Part shown: positions 53,783 through 62,379 of the stretch, piece by piece
Position numbering within the stretch: position 1 is the first letter of the stretch
How the letters are laid out: the number at the start of each line of letters is the position of its first letter
Assembly: GCA_013822245.1 (NCBI GenBank)
Contig: PNKE01000011.1
Coordinates: 62,001-126,000 of the forward strand
Origin: Candidatus Solibacter sp.
GTDB taxonomy: Bacteria > Acidobacteriota > Terriglobia > Bryobacterales > Bryobacteraceae
Length of the DNA stretch: 64,000 nucleotides
Direction: 5' to 3'
The notes under the pieces: generated by a model
What the model was told of the DNA's origin: nothing
The model's database searches: none
The model's input: the letters and a program-made list of their open reading frames with translations, nothing else
Made by a program: the position numbers and the translations under genes

Positions 53783-55720
53783 ATGTTTGACCTGTTCCGC
53801 AGCCGGGAGAAGTCCGTCCGATACGTCCTCGGCTTCCTTCTCGGCCTCGTCGCGCTGTCCATGGTGATTACACTGGTGCCGGGCTATAGCGGCCTGGTGG
53901 GCGGGGGCGAGTCGAATCCGCAGATCGTCGCCGAAATCGGCGATGAAGCGCTGACGGTGCTCGACATCCGGCGAATCGTGGACCGCGAGATGCGCGGCGG
54001 CAGCATTCAGCGGGGCATGGAGAGCATCTACATCCCGATGTTCGTGAAGCAGATCGTGGCCGACCGGGCGCTGGCCTTCCAGGCCAAGCAGATGGGCTTC
54101 AAGCTCTCCGAACAGGAACTGAGCAAAACGATCGCCAGCCTGATCCCGCAACTGTTTGACGCCAGCGGCAAGTTCGTCGGCAAGGAGGCCTACGGGGCAT
54201 TCCTCGCGCAACAGAACATTTCGATCCCCGAGTTCGAATCCTCGGTGGAGAAGCAGGCGCTGGCGACGAAGCTGATCTCGCTGGCGGTTGAAGGCGTTGT
54301 GGTGACGCCGGCCGAGGTGGAAGAGGAGTTCCGCGAGGGCAACGAGAAGGTGAAGGTGAGCTTTTTCGTCCTGGGACCCGAGAAGTTCCGGGCTCAGGCT
54401 GCGCCGAGCGAGCAGGAGATGCGCGAGTTCTACGAGCGCGGCAAGGCGTCCTACATGTCGCCGGAGAAGCGCGGCTACCTGATCTTCGGTATCGACGAAC
54501 CGACCGTGGCGCGGTCGTTCACGGTGCCGGACGCGACGCTCCAGGCGGCCTACACGCAGCAGCAGGAGCGGTTCAAGACGCCGGACCGGGTTGAGACGCG
54601 GCACATCCTGCTGATGACCAGCGACAAGCCCGCGGCCGAGGTGGAGAAGCTGAAGGTGAAGGCCCAGGATCTGCTGAAGAAGCTCCGTTCGGGCGGCGAC
54701 TTCGCCCAGCTCGCGCGGGACAATTCCGAGGATCCGGGCAGCTCGGTGAAGGGCGGAGACCTTGGCTGGCTGGTTCGCGGCCAGACGGTGCCTGAGTTCG
54801 AGAAGACCGCTTTCTCGATTCGGCCTGGCCAGATCAGCGACGTCGTGACGACGCAGTATGGCTTCCACATCATCCAGGTGACGAATAAGGAACAGGCGCG
54901 GCTGCGCCCGTTCGAGGAAGTGAAGGATGAGATCCGCCAGGACATCGCCCGCGACCAGATCTACAACCGGATGCAGAGCCTGGCGGCCGAGATCCGCACG
55001 GCGCTGATCCGTTCGGCGGCGGAGGCCGAGAAGATCGCCCGCGACAACGGCATCGCCGTGGCCCGCGTCGAGGCAGCCGCGCTGGGCGATCCGATGCCGG
55101 AAGTGGGCGTCTCCGCGGATTTCACCGATGCAGTGAGGGGACTGCCGAAGGGCGGCGTTTCGGGCATCGTGCCTATTGGCGACAACAAACTGGTGATCGC
55201 GCAGGTGACGGCCATCATCGCGCCGAGCCAGTCCCCGTTTGAGGAAGTGAGCCCACAGATCAGGGCCCAATTGACTGAGGCGCGGGCGCAGAACCTGCTG
55301 CAGGACAAGGTGAATGAACTCGAAGCCCGGCTGAAGGAGAACCCTGACCTGGCCGCGGCGGCCAAACTGGCCGGCGTCGCCGTCACCACCTCGGAGGCCG
55401 CGGCCCGCGGAGGCCAGATCGAGACGATCGGCCCGGCCATTCAGATCGAAGCGGCTTTCAACAAGCCGGCGGGCGCCATGCTGCCGCCGTTGCGCCTGCC
55501 GAGCGGCGTGGCCTTCGTCAAGGTCATCGAGAAGGTCCCGGCCGACCTTTCGCAGCTTGCGGCGTCAAGGGCCGAATTGACCAACAGCATCAAGGCCCGC
55601 CGCGCCCAGGAGCGCCGCGAGATGTTCACCGACGGGATCGTCAACAAGCTGATCAAAGATAAGAAAGTGAAGATCTACGAGGAGAATATCCAGAAGCTGG
55701 TGGAGAGCTACCGCAGTTGA
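53783..55720 (+). CDS. membrane-anchored peptidyl-prolyl isomerase (PpiD/SurA type)
   Basis: The 645-residue folding factor has one N-terminal helix (residues about 14-34, YVLGFLLGLVALSMVITLVPG) and a SurA-like chaperone region (about 50-260). A parvulin domain lies at about 270-370 (VETRHILLMTSD, GGDFAQLARDNSEDPGSSVKGGDLGW, and YGFHIIQV). A second, degenerate parvulin-like part follows. The layout is that of PpiD, which acts at the periplasmic face of the Sec translocon. A full promoter and a good ribosome site precede it. Confidence 0.9.
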   Translation: MFDLFRSREKSVRYVLGFLLGLVALSMVITLVPGYSGLVGGGESNPQIVAEIGDEALTVLDIRRIVDREMRGGSIQRGMESIYIPMFVKQIVADRALAFQAKQMGFKLSEQELSKTIASLIPQLFDASGKFVGKEAYGAFLAQQNISIPEFESSVEKQALATKLISLAVEGVVVTPAEVEEEFREGNEKVKVSFFVLGPEKFRAQAAPSEQEMREFYERGKASYMSPEKRGYLIFGIDEPTVARSFTVPDATLQAAYTQQQERFKTPDRVETRHILLMTSDKPAAEVEKLKVKAQDLLKKLRSGGDFAQLARDNSEDPGSSVKGGDLGWLVRGQTVPEFEKTAFSIRPGQISDVVTTQYGFHIIQVTNKEQARLRPFEEVKDEIRQDIARDQIYNRMQSLAAEIRTALIRSAAEAEKIARDNGIAVARVEAAALGDPMPEVGVSADFTDAVRGLPKGGVSGIVPIGDNKLVIAQVTAIIAPSQSPFEEVSPQIRAQLTEARAQNLLQDKVNELEARLKENPDLAAAAKLAGVAVTTSEAAARGGQIETIGPAIQIEAAFNKPAGAMLPPLRLPSGVAFVKVIEKVPADLSQLAASRAELTNSIKARRAQERREMFTDGIVNKLIKDKKVKIYEENIQKLVESYRS

Positions 55721-55744
55721 CCGTGGCGGCGGCCCTCATTCTCC

Positions 55745-56419
55745 ATGATTGAAGCACTCATCGACTTCCTCCGGATACTGACCACGCCAGATCGCCTGTT
55801 GGCCCTGCTATCGACGGTATTCGCAGGCTGGTGGGGCTACGCACTGCTGTTCGCGATCATATTCGCGGAGACCGGGCTGCTGGTGGGCTTCTTCCTGCCG
55901 GGCGATTCGCTGCTGTTCACCGTTGGCGTGGTGGCCGGCGCGGGCGGGTTGAATATCTTCGCCATCAACATTGTGCTGATGGTGGCGGCGATCGTCGGCG
56001 ACGCGGTGGGCTACATGCTGGGCCGCCACACGGGCGCCCGCATCTTCGACCGGCCCGACTCGCGGTTCTTCAAGCGCGAGCACCTGATCCGGACGCAGCA
56101 GTTCTACGAAAAGCACGGCGGCAAGACGATCATCTACGCCCGATTCATCCCGATCCTGCGGACCTTTGCCCCGTTTGTCGCCGGAGTCGCCGGGATGAGC
56201 TACCCGCGGTTTCTCTCGTTCAACATTTTTGGCGGAATCGGCTGGATCCTCAGCCTGACGATGCTCGGCTACTGGCTGGGCAATGTGGCGCTGGTGCGGG
56301 CGCACTTCGAGAAGGTGGTGCTGGGCATTATCTTCTTATCGGTGATGCCGATTGCGTTTGAACTGATCAGGTCGGCGCGGACCAAGCCGGTTAGAACCGG
56401 TACTTCAACCGCAGACTGA
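55745..56419 (+). CDS. DedA-family membrane protein
   Basis: The 224-residue protein has the DedA/VTT layout: ETGLLVGFFLPGDSLLFTVG (about residues 41-60) with the conserved Glu and Pro-Gly-Asp, GRHTGARIF with FFKREHLIRTQQFYEKHGGKTIIYARFIPILRTFAPFVAG (about 112-152) carrying the conserved Arg pair. The family includes undecaprenyl-phosphate and phospholipid flippases; the substrate here is unknown. The last 29 bases overlap the end of the convergent TonB receptor. Confidence 0.9.
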   Translation: MIEALIDFLRILTTPDRLLALLSTVFAGWWGYALLFAIIFAETGLLVGFFLPGDSLLFTVGVVAGAGGLNIFAINIVLMVAAIVGDAVGYMLGRHTGARIFDRPDSRFFKREHLIRTQQFYEKHGGKTIIYARFIPILRTFAPFVAGVAGMSYPRFLSFNIFGGIGWILSLTMLGYWLGNVALVRAHFEKVVLGIIFLSVMPIAFELIRSARTKPVRTGTSTAD

Positions 56420-59024
56420 CGGCGCGGCCCGCCGCATCCAGGCCCCATCCCATTCCACGATAGTTGCGGTCGCCGAGGTTCGAGGCTTCGGCCATCAGGT
56501 CCAGGGCTTTGCCCAGAGGCATGCCGGCGCGGATGCCGAATGCGGCATAGCCGGGAAGGGCCGTGAACATGGGAGCCGACACCCTGCCGCCCAGCACGCG
56601 CGCCTGCACCTGCGCGAGAGACTCGCCCGTTGACAGCAGGACTCCATTCGCCACCAGTCCCCGGGCGGCGGCGCCGTTGCGGAAAAACGACGCGATGTTG
56701 GAGCGCGACCGGGCGGCGCCAATCCTGCGGTCGGCCAGGGCGAGCGACGACAACCGGGCCTGCCGCGCAGCCGCTTCGGCGTAGAACTCCACCCAGACGC
56801 GCCGGGAGGCGGGCGCCCAAAGAAGCGCGGCATGGCCGGTGGGCGCCGGGACGCCTGGCTCGATGTCGGGCGGAAGGCCGGTCTCCGGGTCCACGGCGCG
56901 GACCCAGGTGAAGTTCTGCGACACGAGGAATCCCCAGGACAATTTTGCCTGGAAGCGTTGCTCGATGCCGTTGAGCCGCGCGCCGCCGGAGTTGGCGCGG
57001 ACGAGCACCGGGTTGGCCGCCTCGGCGACGAAGACCGCGCCGGAACCGAGCTGCGAGGTGACGGGTTGTCCTCCGAGCAACGCGCCGGTGGCGCCCTGGG
57101 GCAGCAGCAGAGTGCGGGACACAACCGTGTCCCTCATGCGGAGGTGGAAGGCGGAGACATCGGCCTGAACTCCGCCCCGCCGCAGACGGAACCCCATTTC
57201 GAAGCTGTCCGAGAGTTCGGCGCGAAGCTGGCTGACCGGCCTTCCCGAGGGCGCGGCCGTGTCGTCCGACCGGTCGCCCACCAGACCGCCGAGACCCGCG
57301 ATCATTGTGGCGGAGGTTTCGAAGAATCCGTTGCCCTGGAGGCCGAGCGTGCCGAGATCAGTCATGTTCGGAGCGCGGAAACCGCGGCTGTAATTGGCCG
57401 TGACGCTGGCCGTTTCGCCGAGTTTGGCGACAGCGCCGGCGCGGCCGCTCCAGGCGCCGCCGGACCACGTGTCGTCCGGCCAGAGCGGCGGGACATCGGC
57501 TGGACTATCGGCTGCGCGGGAACGGTACCGGGCGGCCGAATAGCGGATGGCGCCCGACAGTCTGAGCCTGCGCCCGGCATCCTCCCAGGCGTCCTGGGCG
57601 TGGAAGCCGTGGCCACGGTAGCGGGCGCGGTCCGGAACCCTGGGGCGCGAAAGCGTTACGGCGCCGCTGGCCGGGTCGAAGGTGAACGCGGGGGCTCTAA
57701 CGCCTTCCCAGTAGCTCTCCAAGCCGGCCGAGTAGCTGTGCCGTCCGGCCTGGCCCGAGAGGCGGCCCTGGCCGCCCCAGGAGCGCAGCTTTTCGTATTG
57801 ATGGGTGATGCGGCCGAGCGGGTTGCCCTGGCCGCCCTGGTTGACGCGTTCCTCGCGCTGGGCGTTGTAGGAGACGCCGGCGGACCAGTTCTGGATCGGG
57901 CCGCGGCCGAACTGCTGGTAGCGGAGCCAGCCGAAGTCGCCCATGAGGTTGCGCAGGCCGGCGATCAGGTTGCCGTCGCCGCCCATGAGCTGGTCGTAGC
58001 GTTTGCCGCCGTCCTGCTGGGCGCGTTCGTAGCGGGCGGCGAGGTGGCGCGAGGACGTGGGGGTCCATTGGGCGTGGATGGCTCCTCCATACTGGGTAAA
58101 GCCGGTGTCGCCGAGCCGGCCGTCCGCGGTATCTCCGGGCAGGCCAAGGAAACGCGTGATAGCGCCGCGGCTGTCGATGCCGCCGCCGGTGCGCAGGCGG
58201 TTGGCGCGGCGGCCCGACGCCGAGAGGCCGGCGGAGGTCCTTTCGCCGGCATAGCGGATGAGGGCGTCGCTGCCGAACGAGTTGTCGGCGCTGCGAAAGA
58301 AAGCCGAACCTTCGCCACGCATTTCACGTCCCTTCACGGCCAGCGCCGGCGCCTGGGAAACGAGATTGACGGTGCCGCCGACGGCGTCGGAGCCATATTC
58401 GGCAGCGGAGGGTCCGCGGACCACTTCGATCCGGTCAAGGCGGGCCGATTCGGCGAGGTTGAAAAAGGTGCTGACGCCGCCGCGCTGGACGCTGGTCGTC
58501 GCGCGGAATCCGTCGCGGTAGAGGGCGACATTCTTGCCCGTCAGTCCGCGCACGAAGACGCCGCCCATGCCAGCCGAGGTCTTCTGCTCGGCGACGCCGG
58601 TTTCGCCGGCGAGGGCTTCGGACAGGACGGTCCGGGCACGTTCGCCGATCTGGCTGGATGTGATCGCGTTGACCTGGACGGGCGAATCGACGAGATCGAC
58701 CGCCCTGCCCGGCTCGGCCGTGACGGTGATCTCGGAGCGCACAGGGCTCATGCCGAGACGAACCGCCTTTTCCAGTTGACGGCCATCGGCCACGCGAACC
58801 CAGCCCTCCCAGGGAGCAAACGGAGGGAGTTCGACCCTCAGAAGGAAGGCGCCGGGCGGGGCGGATGCGAGGGCGAAACGGCCGTCGGGTCCGCTGAGCG
58901 CCGATCGCAATTCGGCCTGACTGGCATCGCGCAACGAGACCCTCGCACCGGCCACTGGCTCACCTGCCGGACCAACGACAATTCCGCCGACGGAGACGGC
59001 CGCCAGCAGAAAGAAAAGACCCAT
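56391..59024 (-). CDS. TonB-dependent outer-membrane receptor with N-terminal carboxypeptidase-like domain
   Basis: From ATG 59024 (GTG 59027 also possible) the product has 877 residues. The signal peptide is MGLFFLLAAVSVGG. A carboxypeptidase-regulatory-like beta sandwich follows at about 18-105 (VVGPAGEPVAGARVSLRD ... PPGAFLLRVELPPF). The plug is at about 125-230 (VQVNAITSSQIGERARTVLSEAL; RIEVVRGPSAAEYGSDAVGG) and the barrel ends in LKYRF, an aromatic end. This is the common acidobacterial receptor layout. The ligand is unknown. TACAGT is six bases before the ATG. The 3' end overlaps dedA by 29 bases. Confidence 0.9.
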   Translation of the reverse strand: MGLFFLLAAVSVGGIVVGPAGEPVAGARVSLRDASQAELRSALSGPDGRFALASAPPGAFLLRVELPPFAPWEGWVRVADGRQLEKAVRLGMSPVRSEITVTAEPGRAVDLVDSPVQVNAITSSQIGERARTVLSEALAGETGVAEQKTSAGMGGVFVRGLTGKNVALYRDGFRATTSVQRGGVSTFFNLAESARLDRIEVVRGPSAAEYGSDAVGGTVNLVSQAPALAVKGREMRGEGSAFFRSADNSFGSDALIRYAGERTSAGLSASGRRANRLRTGGGIDSRGAITRFLGLPGDTADGRLGDTGFTQYGGAIHAQWTPTSSRHLAARYERAQQDGGKRYDQLMGGDGNLIAGLRNLMGDFGWLRYQQFGRGPIQNWSAGVSYNAQREERVNQGGQGNPLGRITHQYEKLRSWGGQGRLSGQAGRHSYSAGLESYWEGVRAPAFTFDPASGAVTLSRPRVPDRARYRGHGFHAQDAWEDAGRRLRLSGAIRYSAARYRSRAADSPADVPPLWPDDTWSGGAWSGRAGAVAKLGETASVTANYSRGFRAPNMTDLGTLGLQGNGFFETSATMIAGLGGLVGDRSDDTAAPSGRPVSQLRAELSDSFEMGFRLRRGGVQADVSAFHLRMRDTVVSRTLLLPQGATGALLGGQPVTSQLGSGAVFVAEAANPVLVRANSGGARLNGIEQRFQAKLSWGFLVSQNFTWVRAVDPETGLPPDIEPGVPAPTGHAALLWAPASRRVWVEFYAEAAARQARLSSLALADRRIGAARSRSNIASFFRNGAAARGLVANGVLLSTGESLAQVQARVLGGRVSAPMFTALPGYAAFGIRAGMPLGKALDLMAEASNLGDRNYRGMGWGLDAAGRAVSLRLKYRF

Positions 59025-59030
59025 CACTCC

Positions 59031-59036
59031 ACTGTA
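59031..59036 (-). promoter_or_regulatory. possible -10 box of the second TonB receptor
   Basis: TACAGT on the minus strand, six bases before ATG 59024. No clear -35. Confidence 0.25.
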
Positions 59037-59048
59037 TCGCCGCCGCGG

Positions 59049-60485
59049 CTACTGCTTTCCGAGGCCGAAGCCGGATCCGCCTGGGGGCCGCTGCTGGCCC
59101 GTGCCGCCGCTCTGCGCGCCCGACCCGAATCCGAAGCCGGAACCGCCGCCCGGCCTCTGCTGGCCGCCCTGGCCGCCGAAGCCCGATCCGAAGCCGCTTC
59201 CTCCCTGTGAACCCTGGCCGCCGAAGCCCGATCCGAAACCGCTTCCTCCCTGCGAACCCTGGCCGCCCTGACCGCCGAAGCCCGATCCGAAACCAGGGGT
59301 CCCGGGCCGCTGCTGCTGGCCCTGACCTTGCGCCCCGCCCTGCTGTGCGGCGCCTGGGCCGCCGGTCATGCCGCGGGCGGCCATCTCCTTCGACAGGTCG
59401 TAGACGAACTCCCACTTCTTGTAGTTGGACTGCTCGTTGTAGAGCAGGATGCCCTCCATGTCCTTCTTCGACGCCACGCCGGCCAGTCCGCCAATGCCGG
59501 CCGCCATGCCCGTGCCGCGGGCGCCGCCCATGCCGCCCATCATCCCGCCCGGCGAGCCCTGCTGACCCTGACGGGGGGCGGTGAGGATCTGGTTGATCAT
59601 CCGCAGCGCCTCGTTCGGCGAACCCGGGCCGCTGCCCGATCCGGCCGCCGCGAAGCCGCCCTGGGAGAAGCCGCCCTGTTGCGCGGAGGGATTCGCGGAC
59701 CCCTGTGGCTGCGACGATCCTGAGCCGAAGCCGAATGCTCCGCCCATGCCGAAGCCGCTGGTCGAACCCCTCTGGCTCGTTTGGCCGGTCTGGCCCGGCG
59801 CGCCGGTCTGGGGGGCCCGGACAGGGGCTTGACCTGGCGACAGCGGATCAGTTGATTGCCCGGTGGCGGGAACCCCCGGCTGGCCCGGCGCGCCCTCGGG
59901 CGGGACGGGGACGCCTTCGGCCGGCCTGGGCTCGGCATCGCCCTGCGATGAAGCGTTCTGGCCGCCTTCGCCGATTGGCGCGCCGGGGATCAGGCGGTCA
60001 CTGGCACGGCGCTGCAAGGCCGGATTGGTCGAGCCAGCCTCGCCCGGCAGGTCGATGACGGTGGCCGACGAGCCGATGCCCTGCACCCGTGAGGCCAGCA
60101 GGCTCGGCCCCTTCTCTTCGCCCTCGCCTTGGCCCGGCCGCTTATGGACGAGCGAATCGGTGAACTGGCCGGCGCCGTCGACATGCACCAGGCGCCACTC
60201 GTCCTCGCCGGTCATGGGGTCCTTGTAGCGTTTGCGCAGATAGCGCGTCTCCTGCGACTTTTCGAGTTCATCGAGGTTCTGCGGCCACTTCTGGTTCTTG
60301 CGGTAATACAAGCGGATGGCGCGTATGAACTGTTCGCCGCGCTCGACCAGCATGCCTTCCTTGTTGCGCTGAGCCTCGAAGGCGACGCGCGGCATTTCCA
60401 GATAAAACTTCACGGCCACCGCCGCCGCCATTGCGAACACCAGCAACAGCGCGTAGCCGCCCTCGTTGTTTCGTCGCCGTCTCAT
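59049..60485 (-). CDS. pilin-like membrane protein with Gly/Gln-rich repeat tail
   Basis: The 478-residue protein starts with a basic stretch and EGGYALLLVFAMAAAVAVKFYL (residues 8-29), a prepilin-like N-terminus without the usual Glu at position 5 of the mature form. Residues about 45-100 (GEQFIRAIRLYYRKNQKWPQNLDELEK ... YKDPMTGEDEWRLV) resemble GspG-type pseudopilins. Everything after about 150 is low complexity, Gly, Gln, Ser and Pro rich. Near the end is an exact-length tandem repeat of 15 residues (QGSQGGSGFGSGFGG). Last gene of the pilus operon; start overlaps the previous stop as TGATG. Confidence 0.68.
   Translation of the reverse strand: MRRRRNNEGGYALLLVFAMAAAVAVKFYLEMPRVAFEAQRNKEGMLVERGEQFIRAIRLYYRKNQKWPQNLDELEKSQETRYLRKRYKDPMTGEDEWRLVHVDGAGQFTDSLVHKRPGQGEGEEKGPSLLASRVQGIGSSATVIDLPGEAGSTNPALQRRASDRLIPGAPIGEGGQNASSQGDAEPRPAEGVPVPPEGAPGQPGVPATGQSTDPLSPGQAPVRAPQTGAPGQTGQTSQRGSTSGFGMGGAFGFGSGSSQPQGSANPSAQQGGFSQGGFAAAGSGSGPGSPNEALRMINQILTAPRQGQQGSPGGMMGGMGGARGTGMAAGIGGLAGVASKKDMEGILLYNEQSNYKKWEFVYDLSKEMAARGMTGGPGAAQQGGAQGQGQQQRPGTPGFGSGFGGQGGQGSQGGSGFGSGFGGQGSQGGSGFGSGFGGQGGQQRPGGGSGFGFGSGAQSGGTGQQRPPGGSGFGLGKQ
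59173..59262. repeat. two 45-bp tandem repeats in the pilin-like gene
   Basis: Copies 59173-59217 and 59218-59262 differ at two bases (both synonymous); a partial third copy follows to about 59295. They encode the 15-residue Gly-rich unit. Confidence 0.8.
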
Positions 60486-61228
60486 CAGGCCTTGGGAGGC
60501 TCCTCGATCTTCAGCGTCTGCTGGTTCTTATGGTCCATGTCTTCCACGACCACCGAAGTCGTATTGATGCGGACGATCCTGTACCGCTTCTTGATCACCT
60601 CGCCCTCCGCCGGGACCAGGATGTCTTCGCCGTCGATGCAGAAGACGCGATTGGCTCCGCCGCGGGACGGCGACATGCTTCCATAAAACTTTAGATTGAT
60701 CGGCGGCGGCGGCGGTTTCACCGGCGGCGGCGCGGGCGGCGGCGGCGGCTCGGGCCCGATCATCTTGTTCTGGACGACGATTTTGGGTTCGGGCTGCGTT
60801 TTGATGATGTCTTCCGGCCGCGGTGCGGCGCCGAATTCGAACAGGCTGCGCTGGCTGCCGGAGACGGTGGCCTTGGCGAGCCTATCGAGCAGGTCTGTGC
60901 GAAGCGATGGATCGATTGCCATCGGGTCGGCGCCTTCCCTGGGTTTGAGGGTGGGCTTGAACTCGCTTCTGCCGCCGGGCACGCGCGGGCGGTCCGGGAC
61001 GCGCGGGCCTGTGGCGGCAAGCGAATCCTGGGCCTGGCGGGCCTGTTGAACGGCATCGGTTTCGCGCGCCGGACTCGCGGCGGGGCGCGCAGAGGCCGCC
61101 GGGCCGGGTCCGGTTTCGGGGTCGCTGAAGACGTTGGAATACAACAGATAGACGGCCAGCAGCAGCAGTCCGGCGAGGAGGGCCATCTTTTTCGGCTCGG
61201 CGCCGAGTTCCATCTTCAGTTTCGGCAT
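60485..61228 (-). CDS. PilP/GspC-like pilus assembly protein
   Basis: The 247-residue protein has one N-terminal helix (about residues 15-31, ALLAGLLLLAVYLLYSN), a long Pro/Ala-rich linker with a proline cluster near residue 170, and a C-terminal beta domain (about 180-247: FYGSMSP ... GEDILVPAEGEVIKKRYRIVRINTTSVVVED). The domain has the features of the PilP/GspC homology region that contacts the secretin. PilP proteins are usually lipoproteins; this one is anchored by a helix as in GspC. It follows pilO directly. Confidence 0.8.
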   Translation of the reverse strand: MPKLKMELGAEPKKMALLAGLLLLAVYLLYSNVFSDPETGPGPAASARPAASPARETDAVQQARQAQDSLAATGPRVPDRPRVPGGRSEFKPTLKPREGADPMAIDPSLRTDLLDRLAKATVSGSQRSLFEFGAAPRPEDIIKTQPEPKIVVQNKMIGPEPPPPPAPPPVKPPPPPINLKFYGSMSPSRGGANRVFCIDGEDILVPAEGEVIKKRYRIVRINTTSVVVEDMDHKNQQTLKIEEPPKA

Positions 61229-61815
61229 CAGCCCAGCCCTCCATCGCGGAAGAAGGCATTCAGCTTCAGCGTGATGTTCAGCACCCCGCCGCCCTGTTGC
61301 GGCTGGGCGGCCAGGGAGTCGATGATGAGCAGCCGTTTGGTGCGGTCCAGAGCGTAGACGAACTCGACGAGGTCGGCGTAGGTGCCTTCATAGTTGGCCG
61401 TGACGGTGACCATGCCGAGCGAGTCACTGCCCTCGATAGGCTCGTAGGCAAAGCTGCGTTCGCGGGCCTTGACGCCGGAGGCTTTGGCCGCCGAGCCGAG
61501 GTCGGACTCCAGGGTGGAATAGGCCGACTGGCGGTCAAGGAAGTGGCTTTGCATGAAGGCGTCGCCGGCATCGCGCGCCACGGCCGACTTGGCGGCGATG
61601 GCGCGCAGACGGATGAGCGCCTGCTGTTTCGCTGCCACGTCGCGGCGGGCCTGCGAGATGTCGCCGTCGAGAGATTCGACGGATCCGCCGAGCGGCTGGA
61701 AGACGAAGTAAGCCGCGACAAGGTTGGCAAAAAGCAGGAAGCCGAGCACGGCGCGGACGGCCTGCTTCGGGTCGCGGGCGACGGATTTCCAGTCGAAGTT
61801 AAAGCTTCTGGGCAT
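61228..61815 (-). CDS. pilO: PilO-type pilus assembly protein
   Basis: The 195-residue bitopic protein has one helix at about residues 21-38 (AVLGFLLFANLVAAYFVF), a coiled coil at 45-75 and a ferredoxin-like C-terminal domain (VTANYEGTYADLVEFVYALDRTKRLLIIDSL). PilN-PilO pairs form the alignment complex of the inner membrane. Overlaps pilN by 17 bases and pilP by one. Confidence 0.85.
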   Translation of the reverse strand: MPRSFNFDWKSVARDPKQAVRAVLGFLLFANLVAAYFVFQPLGGSVESLDGDISQARRDVAAKQQALIRLRAIAAKSAVARDAGDAFMQSHFLDRQSAYSTLESDLGSAAKASGVKARERSFAYEPIEGSDSLGMVTVTANYEGTYADLVEFVYALDRTKRLLIIDSLAAQPQQGGGVLNITLKLNAFFRDGGLG

Positions 61816-62374
61816 AGTTCACGCTCAGCCTGTAGCGGTACAGCGGTTCGTTTTGCGAGGGCGGCTGCGAGTTGACCAGCGACGTTTCTCCGAACTGCGG
61901 CGAGCCTTCCAGCCGTTTCAGCAGGTCGATGACATATTCGGGCTCCTGCGCGCCGACGATCATGTCGAGCTGGACACGGTTGTCGCCGGTGACATAGGGG
62001 CGGATGGTGACCAGGCGCACGCTGCCGGGGAAGACGCCTTCAAGGTCGGCGAACAGGCGCGTCCAACTGATGCCTTTACGCTGCAGCAGGAGGTTGAGGA
62101 AGACGCTGCGGTCGAGCACGGCGGCGTTGACGCTCTGGCGGAGTTCGGCCTGGATACGGGCCTGTTCAGTGTCGAGCTGGCGGATCTGGCGGTCGAGGGT
62201 ATCCAGCATTTCACGGCTCTCGCGGGCCGCTTCGCGCTGGGACATGATGGTCGACACAAGCATCGCCAGCAAGGCGGCCATCAGCACGGCCGTGACGGCG
62301 GATGCCGCCAGGATCGGCCTGTCCCTGCGGAACGGCTCGCTGGCCAGATTGACGGGAATTTTGACCCGGCTCAT
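61799..62374 (-). CDS. pilN: PilN-type pilus assembly protein
   Basis: The 191-residue protein starts at ATG 62374 (MSRVKIPVNLASEPFRRDRP), the short N-terminus with the INL-type peptide that binds PilM. Helix at about 22-45, coiled coil 50-85, and a ferredoxin-like domain after (LEGVFPGSVRLVTIRPYVTG). The upstream extension of the frame to 62533 lies inside pilM and is rejected. Sits between pilM and pilO. Confidence 0.87.
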   Translation of the reverse strand: MSRVKIPVNLASEPFRRDRPILAASAVTAVLMAALLAMLVSTIMSQREAARESREMLDTLDRQIRQLDTEQARIQAELRQSVNAAVLDRSVFLNLLLQRKGISWTRLFADLEGVFPGSVRLVTIRPYVTGDNRVQLDMIVGAQEPEYVIDLLKRLEGSPQFGETSLVNSQPPSQNEPLYRYRLSVNYAQKL

Positions 62375-62379
62375 CGCTG

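Noticed and set aside
59173-59262. CRISPR-like repeat
   Set aside because: Two adjoining 45-bp copies inside a coding frame without spacers; it is a protein repeat.
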